DNA of 45,402 bases from positions 1 through 45,402 of IMG/VR virus record IMGVR_UViG_3300021356_000037. One strand, 5' to 3'. Within the stretch, counting starts at the first letter, position 1. Every line of letters starts with the position of its first letter. The position numbers and the translations under genes were made by a program. Source of the DNA: a virus. The notes beneath the pieces were generated by a model. That model was not told the DNA's origin, searched no databases, and worked only from the letters and a program-made list of their open reading frames with translations. Below, in pieces: positions 13,779 through 22,055 of the stretch.

Positions 13779-13779
13779 G

Positions 13780-14436
13780 ATGGCATCGACCAACGCACCG
13801 ACTCCAAGGAGAAGGAGTTTATCTGATATCAAGTCAAACTTGATGAAACCTGCATTGACATCACACTTTGATGTCTTTGTCAGAGAACCCGCTGGGGAGT
13901 GGAGTAGTTTCAAAGCAGCTAATCAACTTTCTGGATTTGATCAGGAATTACTTCATCTATCTTGCTCTCAAGCATCTCTACCTGGGTCATCTTTTATGAC
14001 TCACGAAGTCACTAGTGACTATACTGGTGTGACTGAGAAACATGCATACAGAAGAGCATATGATGGCAAGATTGATCTAACTTTTTATGTGATGATATCT
14101 CCAAGCAACACAAATTCTCAGAGTGCAACTCCAAATGGATATCTTCCCATAAGATTTTTTGAAACGTGGATGAAGTATATTTCTAATGAGGAAGATCAAG
14201 ATCTCGATGCAGAGAACTATGCATATCGAATGAGATATCCAAAAGATTACTACGGTGGTCTATCTGTGTTAAAATATGAGAGAGATTACGATCCAGACTC
14301 ATATTTGACTTACAATTTCATTTCGGCATATCCGATTTCAATCAATGCAATGCCAGTTTCATATGAGGCAAGTGATCTTTTGAAATGTACTGTTTCTATG
14401 TCATATTCAAGGTATTATGTTACTAGAAACAGATAA
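13780..14436 (+). CDS. Tail tube-like protein (gp54/gp19 family)
   Basis: A 218-residue protein with a tail-tube type fold: KHAYRRAYDGKIDLTFYV, FFETWMKYISNEED, YRMRYPKDYYGG and a beta-strand ending ISAYPISINAMPVSYEASD followed by LKCTVSMSYSRYYV. The position beside gp4/gp48/gp53 and before gp26 makes a tube initiator (gp54-like) more likely than the main tube gp19, but both share this fold. gp54 of T4 is longer (320 aa). It starts 40 bases from the divergent gp4. Confidence 0.65.
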   Translation: MASTNAPTPRRRSLSDIKSNLMKPALTSHFDVFVREPAGEWSSFKAANQLSGFDQELLHLSCSQASLPGSSFMTHEVTSDYTGVTEKHAYRRAYDGKIDLTFYVMISPSNTNSQSATPNGYLPIRFFETWMKYISNEEDQDLDAENYAYRMRYPKDYYGGLSVLKYERDYDPDSYLTYNFISAYPISINAMPVSYEASDLLKCTVSMSYSRYYVTRNR

Positions 14437-14455
14437 TATTAATTTAATTTTCGTC

Positions 14456-14463
14456 TCTAAATA
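14456..14463 (+). promoter_or_regulatory. Candidate late promoter of gp26
   Basis: TCTAAATA, a one-base variant of the T4 late box TATAAATA, 29 bases before the gp26 ATG and in the intergenic gap. Confidence 0.45.
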
Positions 14464-14492
14464 ATCATACTGAAATAAATTTATAGGATATT

Positions 14493-15212
14493 ATGCCTTT
14501 ACCGAAGATTTCTACACCAACTTATGAACTTGAGTTGCCTTCATCTGGACAATCTATTCAATATAGACCTTTCCTTGTAAAGGAGGAAAAGGTTCTTGTA
14601 ATTGCATTGGAGAGTGAAGATACAAAACAGATCACTACGGCGATCAAAACTGTTATTAAGAATTGCATTAAAACGAGAGGAATCAAAGTAGAGAGTTTAC
14701 CTACCTTTGATATTGAATATCTCTTCTTGAATATTCGTGGTAAGTCTGTTGGAGAAGAGATTGAAGTTAATCTTATTTGTCCTGATGACAATGAAACTTC
14801 ATCAACTGTGACTGTGAACTTGGATGATATTCAGGTAGTTAAAAATGATGATCACACAAATCAAATCAAGATTGATAATGAAATTATGATGGAAATGAGA
14901 TATCCATCTCTTGATGAGTTTATCAAAAACAATTTTGATATTGCAGGAACCAGTGATATGGATCAGTCATTTGAACTGATCGCATCATGTATTGATAAGA
15001 TCTATACTGCTGATGAAGTGTGGTCTGTTGCTGATTGCACTAAGAAAGAAATTCGTGAATTCATTGAGTCGATGAACTCCTCTCAGTTTAAAGGTATTGA
15101 ATCCTTCTTCTCAACAATGCCAAAACTGAGTCATACAGTTGAGGTGTATAATCCAAATACTAAAGTGAAGAGTGAAGTCGTTCTTGAGGGTCTGGCAAGT
15201 TTTTTCGGCTAG
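14493..15212 (+). CDS. 26: gp26-like baseplate hub / tail chaperone
   Basis: A 239-residue protein starting PLPKISTPTYELELPSSGQ and SIQYRPFLVKEEKVLVIALE, the signature of T4 gp26. In T4 it is needed for hub assembly. The final codons before TAG read AGT TTT TTC GGC: T TTT TTC is a canonical -1 slippery heptamer, and the -1 frame continues into the next small ORF. A shifted product would be about 300 residues. The neighbouring tape-measure-sized genes fit a tail assembly chaperone role. Confidence 0.85.
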   Translation: MPLPKISTPTYELELPSSGQSIQYRPFLVKEEKVLVIALESEDTKQITTAIKTVIKNCIKTRGIKVESLPTFDIEYLFLNIRGKSVGEEIEVNLICPDDNETSSTVTVNLDDIQVVKNDDHTNQIKIDNEIMMEMRYPSLDEFIKNNFDIAGTSDMDQSFELIASCIDKIYTADEVWSVADCTKKEIREFIESMNSSQFKGIESFFSTMPKLSHTVEVYNPNTKVKSEVVLEGLASFFG

Positions 15213-15230
15213 GCATGGTCCACATGGACC
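15200..15230 (+). promoter_or_regulatory. Candidate programmed -1 frameshift signal
   Basis: Slippery T TTT TTC at 15200-15206 in the correct phase (zero-frame TTT TTC), six nucleotides before the zero-frame TAG. A GGTCC-ACAT-GGACC stem-loop (15217-15230) starts ten bases downstream; CTAGG/CCTAG could extend an alternative pairing. The -1 frame is open through the small ORF to 15394. Confidence 0.7.
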
Positions 15231-15394
15231 TAGAGGCATATTATCGATTAAATTTTGCCTTGATGCAGTACCATAAATACTCATTAACCGAGATAGAAAA
15301 CTTGATTCCATGGGAACGTGACATTTACGTTGCGTTTTTACAGCAACATTTGGAAGAAGAAAAGTTAAAAGCACAGCAAGCGAATGGCATCTAG
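15215..15394 (+). CDS. Small -1-frame ORF after gp26 (T-like chaperone part)
   Basis: A 59-residue frame: MVHMDLEAYYRLNFALMQYH, then YSLTEIENLIPWERDIYVAF and a charged end with EEEKLKAQQANGI. The L-T-E-I-E-x-L-x-P-W-E-R-D-I-Y pattern is typical of the second part of tail assembly chaperones in long-tailed phages. It lies in the -1 frame of gp26, three bases after its stop, and overlaps the tape-measure start by 11 bases. It may be made as a gp26 fusion by frameshifting, from its own ATG, or both. T4 has gp51 at this place, but that protein is far longer. Confidence 0.7.
   Translation: MVHMDLEAYYRLNFALMQYHKYSLTEIENLIPWERDIYVAFLQQHLEEEKLKAQQANGI
15272..15279 (+). promoter_or_regulatory. Candidate late promoter inside small ORF
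   Basis: CATAAATA, a one-base variant of the T4 late box, 105 bases upstream of the tape-measure gene. It is within coding sequence, so chance is possible. Confidence 0.3.
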
Positions 15395-17834
15395 TCTTGA
15401 CAAGCTCCTAAAATCTATACGCGACGAGGCAAAGAAAGAATCTGCTCTCGTCGCAAGTGGTGGTGCGAAAAAGAGTCAAGATATTAGTGAAGAGATAGAC
15501 GAAAGAATTTTAAGACTTCTTGGTATTGAAGATACCTTTGATATTGATTATGCGACATACAAAACTCTCTTGAAAGAGAGAATGGCTGCTGCCAGAATGT
15601 CGAAGAGTAATATTCCCACAGAAGAAACTGAGTTAATTACTGATGAGTTTAAGAGAGTAAAGACAAACGAAGGTAGATTTAAAGTAAAGAAGAAGAAAAT
15701 AACTGTTTCGGATATTAGAAAAACAAGTCCACTAAAAAGAGTTGGTGCAGGAGCGTCTCAAAAACTACTGGCACCAGCACAAGATTTGAGTCCAATAGAA
15801 GAGATTTCTAACTCTCTTGGAAATATTGTAAGTCTCCTCCAAGAAAGGAATACTTTACTTAAGAAACAATCAGATAAATCTAGAAGACAATCTCAAAACG
15901 AAGAGAGAGCAGCAACTGAGTCTAGATTTGAAAATAGTGGATTAGGAAAAGTTTTAGAAGGGGCAAAGAAAGCTATTGCTCCTGTTCAGAATATCTTAAG
16001 TAAAATTTTTGAGATCTTTACGAAGATCGTTCTTGGCAAATTCATAATGAAGTTCATTGACTGGTTTGCTGATGATGAAAATCAAGGTAAGATTAAAGCG
16101 ATCGGTACATTTTTAAAGGATCATTGGCCCAAACTACTTGCAGCATATCTACTGTTTGGTAATGGTCTTGGTAGATTCGTTGTAAAAATAACTGCGATGT
16201 TGGTAAAGGGTGCTGCTGTACTCACCACTAAAGTTCTTAAACAGTTATTTAAGTTTATAAAGTCAAATCCGAAACTAGCAGTGCTTGCTGGTGCTGCGGG
16301 ATTATTTGCTGCTGGTGCTGCTATTCCTGCGCTGATGCCAGAAACAACGCAAGATGATGCAGATAAACAAGCAGATGCCGCTGCAAAAGAGAAAGGAAAC
16401 GAACAGGCAGCAGCAGATATTAGAAAACAAAATGAAAATAGAGGCATTCTTGGTTCTATTAGTGATTTCTTTACAGGTGCTGGTCAAGAAAGAAAAGAAC
16501 AAGCGCAGAGATTACAGACTGGTAAAGAAAAGAGATATGGATTCTTTGGTGAACTGAGTCAAGGTGGTAAAATTAACGGTCCTAGTGGAACTGATGTAAT
16601 TCCTGCTCGACTGACAAAAGGTGAATTTGTTATGAGTAAGGGTGCTGTTGATACCTTTGGATCTGACTTTATGGAATCTATCAACGCTGCTGGTGGTGGT
16701 AACAACAGACCTAAGACTGTTAGTGGAACACTTTATGCTAGTGGTGGTGGAATGGTTGGACAATCTGATGAACCAAAGTCAAGACCTACGATGAGTAAGT
16801 ATGACATAGAATCTATAGTTGAAAGAGTTGTTGATAGAAAGTTGGGAATACTAGGTAGTGGATCGATGAGCGCACCTCAACCAAGATCTAAAGAAACTGG
16901 ATCTGGTGGTGGATCGATGAGCGCACCTCAACCAAGATCTGGTCAAGGTTCTAGAAGATCTAAAGCAACTGGATATGGTGGAGGATTCCTTAGTCAATTA
17001 AATCGTTCAGTTTCTGGAGCGTTTGATCGATTGGTTGGTAATAATAATCAAGTATCTGCTGTAGCAAAACCAACTCAAGCAACAGCGGTCTCTGCACCCA
17101 CAGCGACTTCTGAGACGGCAGAAAAACGTCATAGTGAACTGATGAAATCTACCAGTCCTGAAAGGATTGCTTCTTATGATGCAAAACATGGCGATGGAGC
17201 ATACGCTAAAAAACTACAACAAAAATTAAATAAAATTTATACATCTGAAAAAGCAAATGTTCCAACAGGTGAAATAAAACCAACAGGAAAGGTTGTTGGT
17301 AGAGAAAATTTACCACTTGCCACTCAAAAAATATTGGCAAAGATGGATGCTGAAAAAGCAACTGCTAAAAAATCTAATATGCAGTATACCAAAGATGGTA
17401 AGAAAATATCTGCAGAACAATTTAATAAAATTAAGAGTGGTAATATAATTCCTGGTGGTGGAAAACCAGGTGGACTTTTTGGTGGTATGTTTGGAGGTAT
17501 GGGAAAACCACCTGGTCCTGCACCAGGTCAAAATGTTATTGATGGAAACATTGGTAAACCCACAAGACAAGAACAAAAAGATATTGATGCTCTTGCTGCT
17601 AAAAAAGAAAAACTCAGACAAAGTGAAGAACTTTTAGCTAAGATGACTGGATCGAAGGTTTCTGTGCCTCAACCACCAACATCTCCTGCTCCTAAGGTTA
17701 TGTCTATTAATACATCGAGTGGTGGAAATAATAGTCAATCATCTTCATCACCATCAAATTCCTTACCTCAATTGTCCGCATCTTCCAGTTCTACAAGCAA
17801 GGGTAGAAACACAAAACTGTTTGGTATTTTCTAA
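15384..17834 (+). CDS. Tape-measure-like tail protein 1
   Basis: An 816-residue protein placed directly after the chaperone pair. Residues about 1-160 are charged and coiled-coil-like (RNTLLKKQSDKSRRQSQNEE near 155), then a hydrophobic region about 210-320 (FTKIVLGKFIMKFIDWFAD; LAVLAGAAGLFAAGAAIPAL). Near residue 395 is GGKINGPSGTDVIPARLTKG EFVMSKGAV, a pattern often seen in phage tape-measure proteins. The C-terminal 300 residues are glycine/proline/serine-rich with a 51-bp direct repeat. It probably sets tail length or forms the hub core, and resembles the N-terminal part of the next gene. Confidence 0.7.
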   Translation: MASSLDKLLKSIRDEAKKESALVASGGAKKSQDISEEIDERILRLLGIEDTFDIDYATYKTLLKERMAAARMSKSNIPTEETELITDEFKRVKTNEGRFKVKKKKITVSDIRKTSPLKRVGAGASQKLLAPAQDLSPIEEISNSLGNIVSLLQERNTLLKKQSDKSRRQSQNEERAATESRFENSGLGKVLEGAKKAIAPVQNILSKIFEIFTKIVLGKFIMKFIDWFADDENQGKIKAIGTFLKDHWPKLLAAYLLFGNGLGRFVVKITAMLVKGAAVLTTKVLKQLFKFIKSNPKLAVLAGAAGLFAAGAAIPALMPETTQDDADKQADAAAKEKGNEQAAADIRKQNENRGILGSISDFFTGAGQERKEQAQRLQTGKEKRYGFFGELSQGGKINGPSGTDVIPARLTKGEFVMSKGAVDTFGSDFMESINAAGGGNNRPKTVSGTLYASGGGMVGQSDEPKSRPTMSKYDIESIVERVVDRKLGILGSGSMSAPQPRSKETGSGGGSMSAPQPRSGQGSRRSKATGYGGGFLSQLNRSVSGAFDRLVGNNNQVSAVAKPTQATAVSAPTATSETAEKRHSELMKSTSPERIASYDAKHGDGAYAKKLQQKLNKIYTSEKANVPTGEIKPTGKVVGRENLPLATQKILAKMDAEKATAKKSNMQYTKDGKKISAEQFNKIKSGNIIPGGGKPGGLFGGMFGGMGKPPGPAPGQNVIDGNIGKPTRQEQKDIDALAAKKEKLRQSEELLAKMTGSKVSVPQPPTSPAPKVMSINTSSGGNNSQSSSSPSNSLPQLSASSSSTSKGRNTKLFGIF
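16860..16940 (+). repeat. 51-bp direct repeat in tape-measure gene
   Basis: A 30-base unit encoding GSMSAPQPRS is identical at 16860-16889 and 16911-16940, 51 bases apart; a third, partial copy of the flanking RSK-TG-GGG coding follows. It lies in the flexible C-terminal region, consistent with in-frame expansion. Confidence 0.85.
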
Positions 17835-17837
17835 GAT

Positions 17838-20474
17838 ATGGAACGAATCAGACTAAATCCAACATCTAAAAAAATATCAGCACAATCCCTCCGCAGTCAA
17901 AGGGGAGTGTTTGTTACTGGAAAGCAACTGATTAGCATCAGATCAAAAACAGTCCGCATCGAAAAGATGCTTGGTAAGGAGAATAGTATCCTTAAAAAGC
18001 AACTAGACAAACAGAGAATACAAACTCAAAATAAAAAGAGAAAGGAAAAAGAAGAAAAGTTTGAGAAGAAACCAGATGCAAAGAAGGAAGCAAAGAACGA
18101 CGGTCTTTCAATGCCACGTATTGGATTCTTTGAAAAGGTCAAGAACTTTATAGGTAAAGTTCTTCTTGGTTTTGCAGCAATTCAGTTGTTACCTATTCTT
18201 CCACAATTAATAGAATTTCTACCTAAACTTGAAGGAATTCTTGATTTTGTTTCTAATCTTGGAATCGGATTTCTTAATGTGCTTGGTGGTGCTCTAGAAG
18301 GTGCATATAAGTTAAGAGAGAAAACCATTGGATTTATCGACCAGATTGGTGGTGAGGGTGCTGTCAATGCTTTCATGAAGTTTGAAAAAGCAATTGAAGC
18401 AACACTTACTGCACTGATCGCTGTTGGTGGTATTATGGCTATCGCTTCTAAAGGTGGTGGTCCTGGTGGTCGTAAAGGTTCAGGAAAACTTGGACGTGAT
18501 CGAAGTGGACGTAAAGTATCCAAGTCAGCACAGAGAGCCTATGCGAAAAAATATGGAAGAGATAAGTTTATTGAGAGATTTGGTACGAAGAACTTAAAAA
18601 ATCTTCCAAAGTCAATGCAACGTAGTGCTGCTACGAAAGTTGCAAGAAAAGCAACCACAGCAGTCCTTGGAAAGTCGGGTGCAAAACTGACTATGAAATT
18701 CGCGAAGAATTTTATTAGTCCTATTGTCAAGAGAATTCCAATCATTGGTGGATTGATTGACTTTGCTCTTAATTACTTTGTATTTAAAGAACCAGTTGGT
18801 AAAGCAGCATTCAAGGCTATTGGTGCTACTGTAGGTGGTGCATTGGGTGCTGCTATAGGATCTGTTGTTCCTTTATTTGGCAACATCGTAGGAGCTGTTG
18901 CTGGTGGTTCAGTTGGTGATTGGTTGGGTGGTTTAATGTATGATACATTCTTCTCTGGTAAAAAACCACTTGATACTTCTAAAGATTTTAAGAGTACCGA
19001 AAGCGGTTCGGCAGGTCAATCGACACCATCTGGTGGTATGGGTACGGGTCAAGTCCAGGGTGCCCCTTTGGGCATGGGACAGAAGCAGGCATTCGCTACT
19101 GTATATGAGTTAGCGAAGAAGCATGGTGCTAAGTTCCCAGAAATCGTTGCTGCTCAAGCAATGCACGAAACTGGATATCTGAGTGAGAATCTTGATAGTG
19201 TCTTCAACTCTACAGGAAGAACTAATGCATTTGGACAGACTGGTGATAGGGGATATGGTACAATTCCAAGAGCAGGATCTGCTGTTGGGTGGACAAAGTA
19301 TCCAAGTTTGGACAAAGCAGTAGAGGATAATATTAAATTATGGCACAGAGTTTCTCAGCATCCAGGAAATTATGAGGCATTTAATACGGCTATAGAAGGT
19401 ATTGCTTCAGTAGCCCCTGTCTATTCTCCTAATGCTGATCCAGCAAATATTAGAAATGGATTTACTGTTGATGCCTACAGTAAAGGTATGGTAAAGATTA
19501 TGAAGAGTATGGGATTTGATCCATACAAATCAAATAAGATGAAAGATCTTAGTAGTGATGCTATGTTGAATCAGGTTACTCCTCTAATGGAACCTGCACA
19601 AAGACCAAAGATAGATGCTGGTGACGGAACTACTTCATCAGGAACAGGTTCTGGTGGAATGTATACTGGTCCTGCTGGCCAGATTGGTGCTGGTGCCGCA
19701 TATCACGTTGATACTAAGTTCCACAAGAGTATTGGCATGGGCGGAATGATATCTGCAATGGATGAACTAGCAAATGCATATGCTGCTAGAGGAAGAGAAA
19801 TTGTGTTCTCTGGTCAGGGATATGCTAGACTTAAAGCATATACCTCTGATCTCGAAAGCGAAGAGAAGAAAGCACTCTTGAATGCTGCAATTGATGCACA
19901 CAGTCACTCCACATTTATGAGAGCAGAAGGATTCTTACCGTTTGATTATTACATTCCAAACATTGGTATCAGAGACCTTTACCACCCATCAACAGAGGGT
20001 GCAGAGATTCTGTTACCAAGTTTTGGTGGTAGTAAAAAGGTCGGTGCTCTTTATGGTGGTTATGGTAGAAGTGCTGACATCTATGATTCCTCTGGCAATC
20101 ATGTTGCGATGACGGGTCACGGTGACTTGAGAAGATCTCACGTTGGAACCATTAATGGTAATGAAACAGTTATATCAATGAAGAATCAGACTCTCTTGTC
20201 ACCTTCTGCGTCGGAGGCACTGGGTCCTGCTCTAACTGCTCAGATTGACTCACAATCTACTCCAGAAGGTATTAGAAGAGTGATGGAAGCTGCTGTTGGT
20301 ATATCCGAACGCACCACATATGAAGACACTGGAGCACAAACTATCATAATCAACAACCAGACAATAAATCAAAACAGTGGTGGTTATGGATCTAAATCTA
20401 TGGGCCCAATGACCATTGGTGCTGCTAGTGGTGGTGGAAGTGATTATGGTGAAATGTTGGCAGCTGGTCAATAA
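17838..20474 (+). CDS. Tape-measure-like protein 2 with glucosaminidase-like domain
   Basis: An 878-residue protein. Residues about 45-150 repeat the layout of the previous protein (NSILKKQLDKQRIQTQNKKR, then FFEKVKNFIGKVLLGFAAIQ). Hydrophobic helices span about 290-375. About 410-565 is a peptidoglycan-hydrolase-like domain of the glucosaminidase type: FPEIVAAQAMHETGYLSENL with the likely catalytic glutamate E444, and TNAFGQTGDRGYG. A further C-terminal region (about 615-770; YHVDTKFHKSIGMGG, HSHSTFMRAEGF, GHGDL) is rich in conserved-looking histidines, but I cannot name it. It may digest the cell wall during DNA injection. Confidence 0.72.
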   Translation: MERIRLNPTSKKISAQSLRSQRGVFVTGKQLISIRSKTVRIEKMLGKENSILKKQLDKQRIQTQNKKRKEKEEKFEKKPDAKKEAKNDGLSMPRIGFFEKVKNFIGKVLLGFAAIQLLPILPQLIEFLPKLEGILDFVSNLGIGFLNVLGGALEGAYKLREKTIGFIDQIGGEGAVNAFMKFEKAIEATLTALIAVGGIMAIASKGGGPGGRKGSGKLGRDRSGRKVSKSAQRAYAKKYGRDKFIERFGTKNLKNLPKSMQRSAATKVARKATTAVLGKSGAKLTMKFAKNFISPIVKRIPIIGGLIDFALNYFVFKEPVGKAAFKAIGATVGGALGAAIGSVVPLFGNIVGAVAGGSVGDWLGGLMYDTFFSGKKPLDTSKDFKSTESGSAGQSTPSGGMGTGQVQGAPLGMGQKQAFATVYELAKKHGAKFPEIVAAQAMHETGYLSENLDSVFNSTGRTNAFGQTGDRGYGTIPRAGSAVGWTKYPSLDKAVEDNIKLWHRVSQHPGNYEAFNTAIEGIASVAPVYSPNADPANIRNGFTVDAYSKGMVKIMKSMGFDPYKSNKMKDLSSDAMLNQVTPLMEPAQRPKIDAGDGTTSSGTGSGGMYTGPAGQIGAGAAYHVDTKFHKSIGMGGMISAMDELANAYAARGREIVFSGQGYARLKAYTSDLESEEKKALLNAAIDAHSHSTFMRAEGFLPFDYYIPNIGIRDLYHPSTEGAEILLPSFGGSKKVGALYGGYGRSADIYDSSGNHVAMTGHGDLRRSHVGTINGNETVISMKNQTLLSPSASEALGPALTAQIDSQSTPEGIRRVMEAAVGISERTTYEDTGAQTIIINNQTINQNSGGYGSKSMGPMTIGAASGGGSDYGEMLAAGQ

Positions 20475-20477
20475 ATA
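20470..20477 (+). promoter_or_regulatory. Candidate late promoter
   Basis: AATAAATA overlapping the stop codon of the upstream gene, 20 bases before the next ATG. Confidence 0.45.
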
Positions 20478-20497
20478 AGGTATAACCAAAAAGTTTT

Positions 20498-21811
20498 ATG
20501 GCAGAGACGAATCTAAATTCAACGAAATCCGAATCAGGTGATATAAAAACTTTTTCGATTGCTTCTAATACAGGAGGTCAATCGATAAGTTTGAAGACTT
20601 CTATTACAGAATTATATTATTATGAAAGTATTTTAGATACCACTGTCAGAGTAAATATCTTATTTACTGATACTGGAAACTCTCTGGATGGAAAGAACAT
20701 TCTCAGAGGACTTCCAATTGTTGGTACCGAGAAATGTGAAATTGCGATTGCAGATAATAGTGACAATGAATTAAGAGTAGAACTTCTTGTCGATGATGTA
20801 TATCCTCTTGTTGAAGAAACAAGTGAAACCATAGTAAAACTTTCATTGACATCGAAAGAATTTGTTGAGAATGAATTGTCTAGAGTGAATATTAGGTTTG
20901 ATGGAAAGTTATCCGATCACATATCCAAAATACTTACTGAGCAGCAATTTGTAGGAACCCAAAAAGATACTGATATTGAGGAAACAACAAATAACTATAA
21001 CTTCATGGGTAACAACAGAAAACCATTTTACATATGTTCTTGGTTAGCTAAAAAAGCAGTTCCTTCTACAGGTGGTCTTGGCAAGACTGCTGGTTATTTT
21101 TTCTATGAAACTAGTCTGGGTTATAAGTTTAAGTCTATTGATACTCTAATGAAACAGAGTCCCAAGAGAAAACTTATTTTTAATGACACACCAGACTCTA
21201 GGGGCGCATCGATGCCAGAGGGATATGATGGAAAAGTTTTACAGATGGAAAGTAGTGGTAATATGAGTTCTCAGAAAAAGTTTGAGGGAGGCGCATATAA
21301 GAATCGACACATTAAATTTAATCCATTCAATTGCGTTTATGAAGTCATCAACCAAACAAGTGAAGAAACAGAAGGTAGTCTTGAGTTGGCAGGTAATGAA
21401 CTCCCAAAACTTAATCCAGAACTTGACGGTAAATTGAATAACTTTACCAAATCAACTTATTCTTTGGCAGATACGGGAACAATTCCATCTGGATCATCTG
21501 AAGAACAGGTTGGTAAAGCTAAAGAGGTAAACTTTGATACTGGAAGTATCGTGAATCAAGCACAAATGAGATACAACCAGTTGTTTACTATCAAGAAATC
21601 TATTACAATACCAGGAGACTTCAGTCTTAATGCAGGTGATACAATCTTTTTAGATGCACCAGAAACCAGTGAGGATAAGTTAAAGCAAAAAACTGACCCC
21701 CAAACTGGTGGACTATATATTATAGCAGATTTATGTCACTACATTAGTCCTGAACGTTGTCTAACTAAACTCAACCTTGTCAGAGATTCTTACGGAAGAA
21801 AGGTAACCTAA
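20498..21811 (+). CDS. gp27-like baseplate hub protein
   Basis: A 437-residue protein. The N-terminal domain (ISLKTSITELYYYESILDTT, VRVNILFTDTGNSLDGKNIL) and the late segment (KKSITIPGDFSLNAGDTIFL, then LYIIADLCHYISPERCLTKL) fit a tube-domain hub protein such as T4 gp27. gp27 forms the trimeric hub connecting spike and tube. The position before the gp5-like gene supports this, although residue identity to T4 is low by eye. Confidence 0.65.
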   Translation: MAETNLNSTKSESGDIKTFSIASNTGGQSISLKTSITELYYYESILDTTVRVNILFTDTGNSLDGKNILRGLPIVGTEKCEIAIADNSDNELRVELLVDDVYPLVEETSETIVKLSLTSKEFVENELSRVNIRFDGKLSDHISKILTEQQFVGTQKDTDIEETTNNYNFMGNNRKPFYICSWLAKKAVPSTGGLGKTAGYFFYETSLGYKFKSIDTLMKQSPKRKLIFNDTPDSRGASMPEGYDGKVLQMESSGNMSSQKKFEGGAYKNRHIKFNPFNCVYEVINQTSEETEGSLELAGNELPKLNPELDGKLNNFTKSTYSLADTGTIPSGSSEEQVGKAKEVNFDTGSIVNQAQMRYNQLFTIKKSITIPGDFSLNAGDTIFLDAPETSEDKLKQKTDPQTGGLYIIADLCHYISPERCLTKLNLVRDSYGRKVT

Positions 21812-21812
21812 A

Positions 21813-22049
21813 ATGGCAGAAAAAAGAACAATCGAACAGCACATTGAAGACGACAAAAAGATCTTAGAGGATCCAACTGTATCGCCACAAATGCGTCGTC
21901 ACACAGCAGATGAACTACATGAACTTGAAGAGTATGTAGAGCATCATAAGAAAGAGATTGAAGCAGGCGATCACCACGATCCAAGTTACTTAGAACTCTT
22001 TTGCGATCAAAATCCATCAGAGCCAGAATGTTTAATTTACGATGATTGA
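21813..22049 (+). CDS. Hypothetical acidic protein in hub cluster, 78 aa
   Basis: Charged helical protein (RTIEQHIEDDKKILEDP; HTADELHELEEYVEHHKKEI) ending CDQNPSEPECLIYDD with two cysteines. It begins one base after the hub gene stop and lies seven bases before the gp5-like gene, so it may be a chaperone or minor hub part. No family is recognised. Confidence 0.7.
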   Translation: MAEKRTIEQHIEDDKKILEDPTVSPQMRRHTADELHELEEYVEHHKKEIEAGDHHDPSYLELFCDQNPSEPECLIYDD

Positions 22050-22055
22050 TAACTA

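Noticed and set aside
16860-16940. CRISPR-like array in the repeats of the tape-measure gene or collagen-like fibre
   Set aside because: The repeats are in-frame coding units without unique spacers of regular length.
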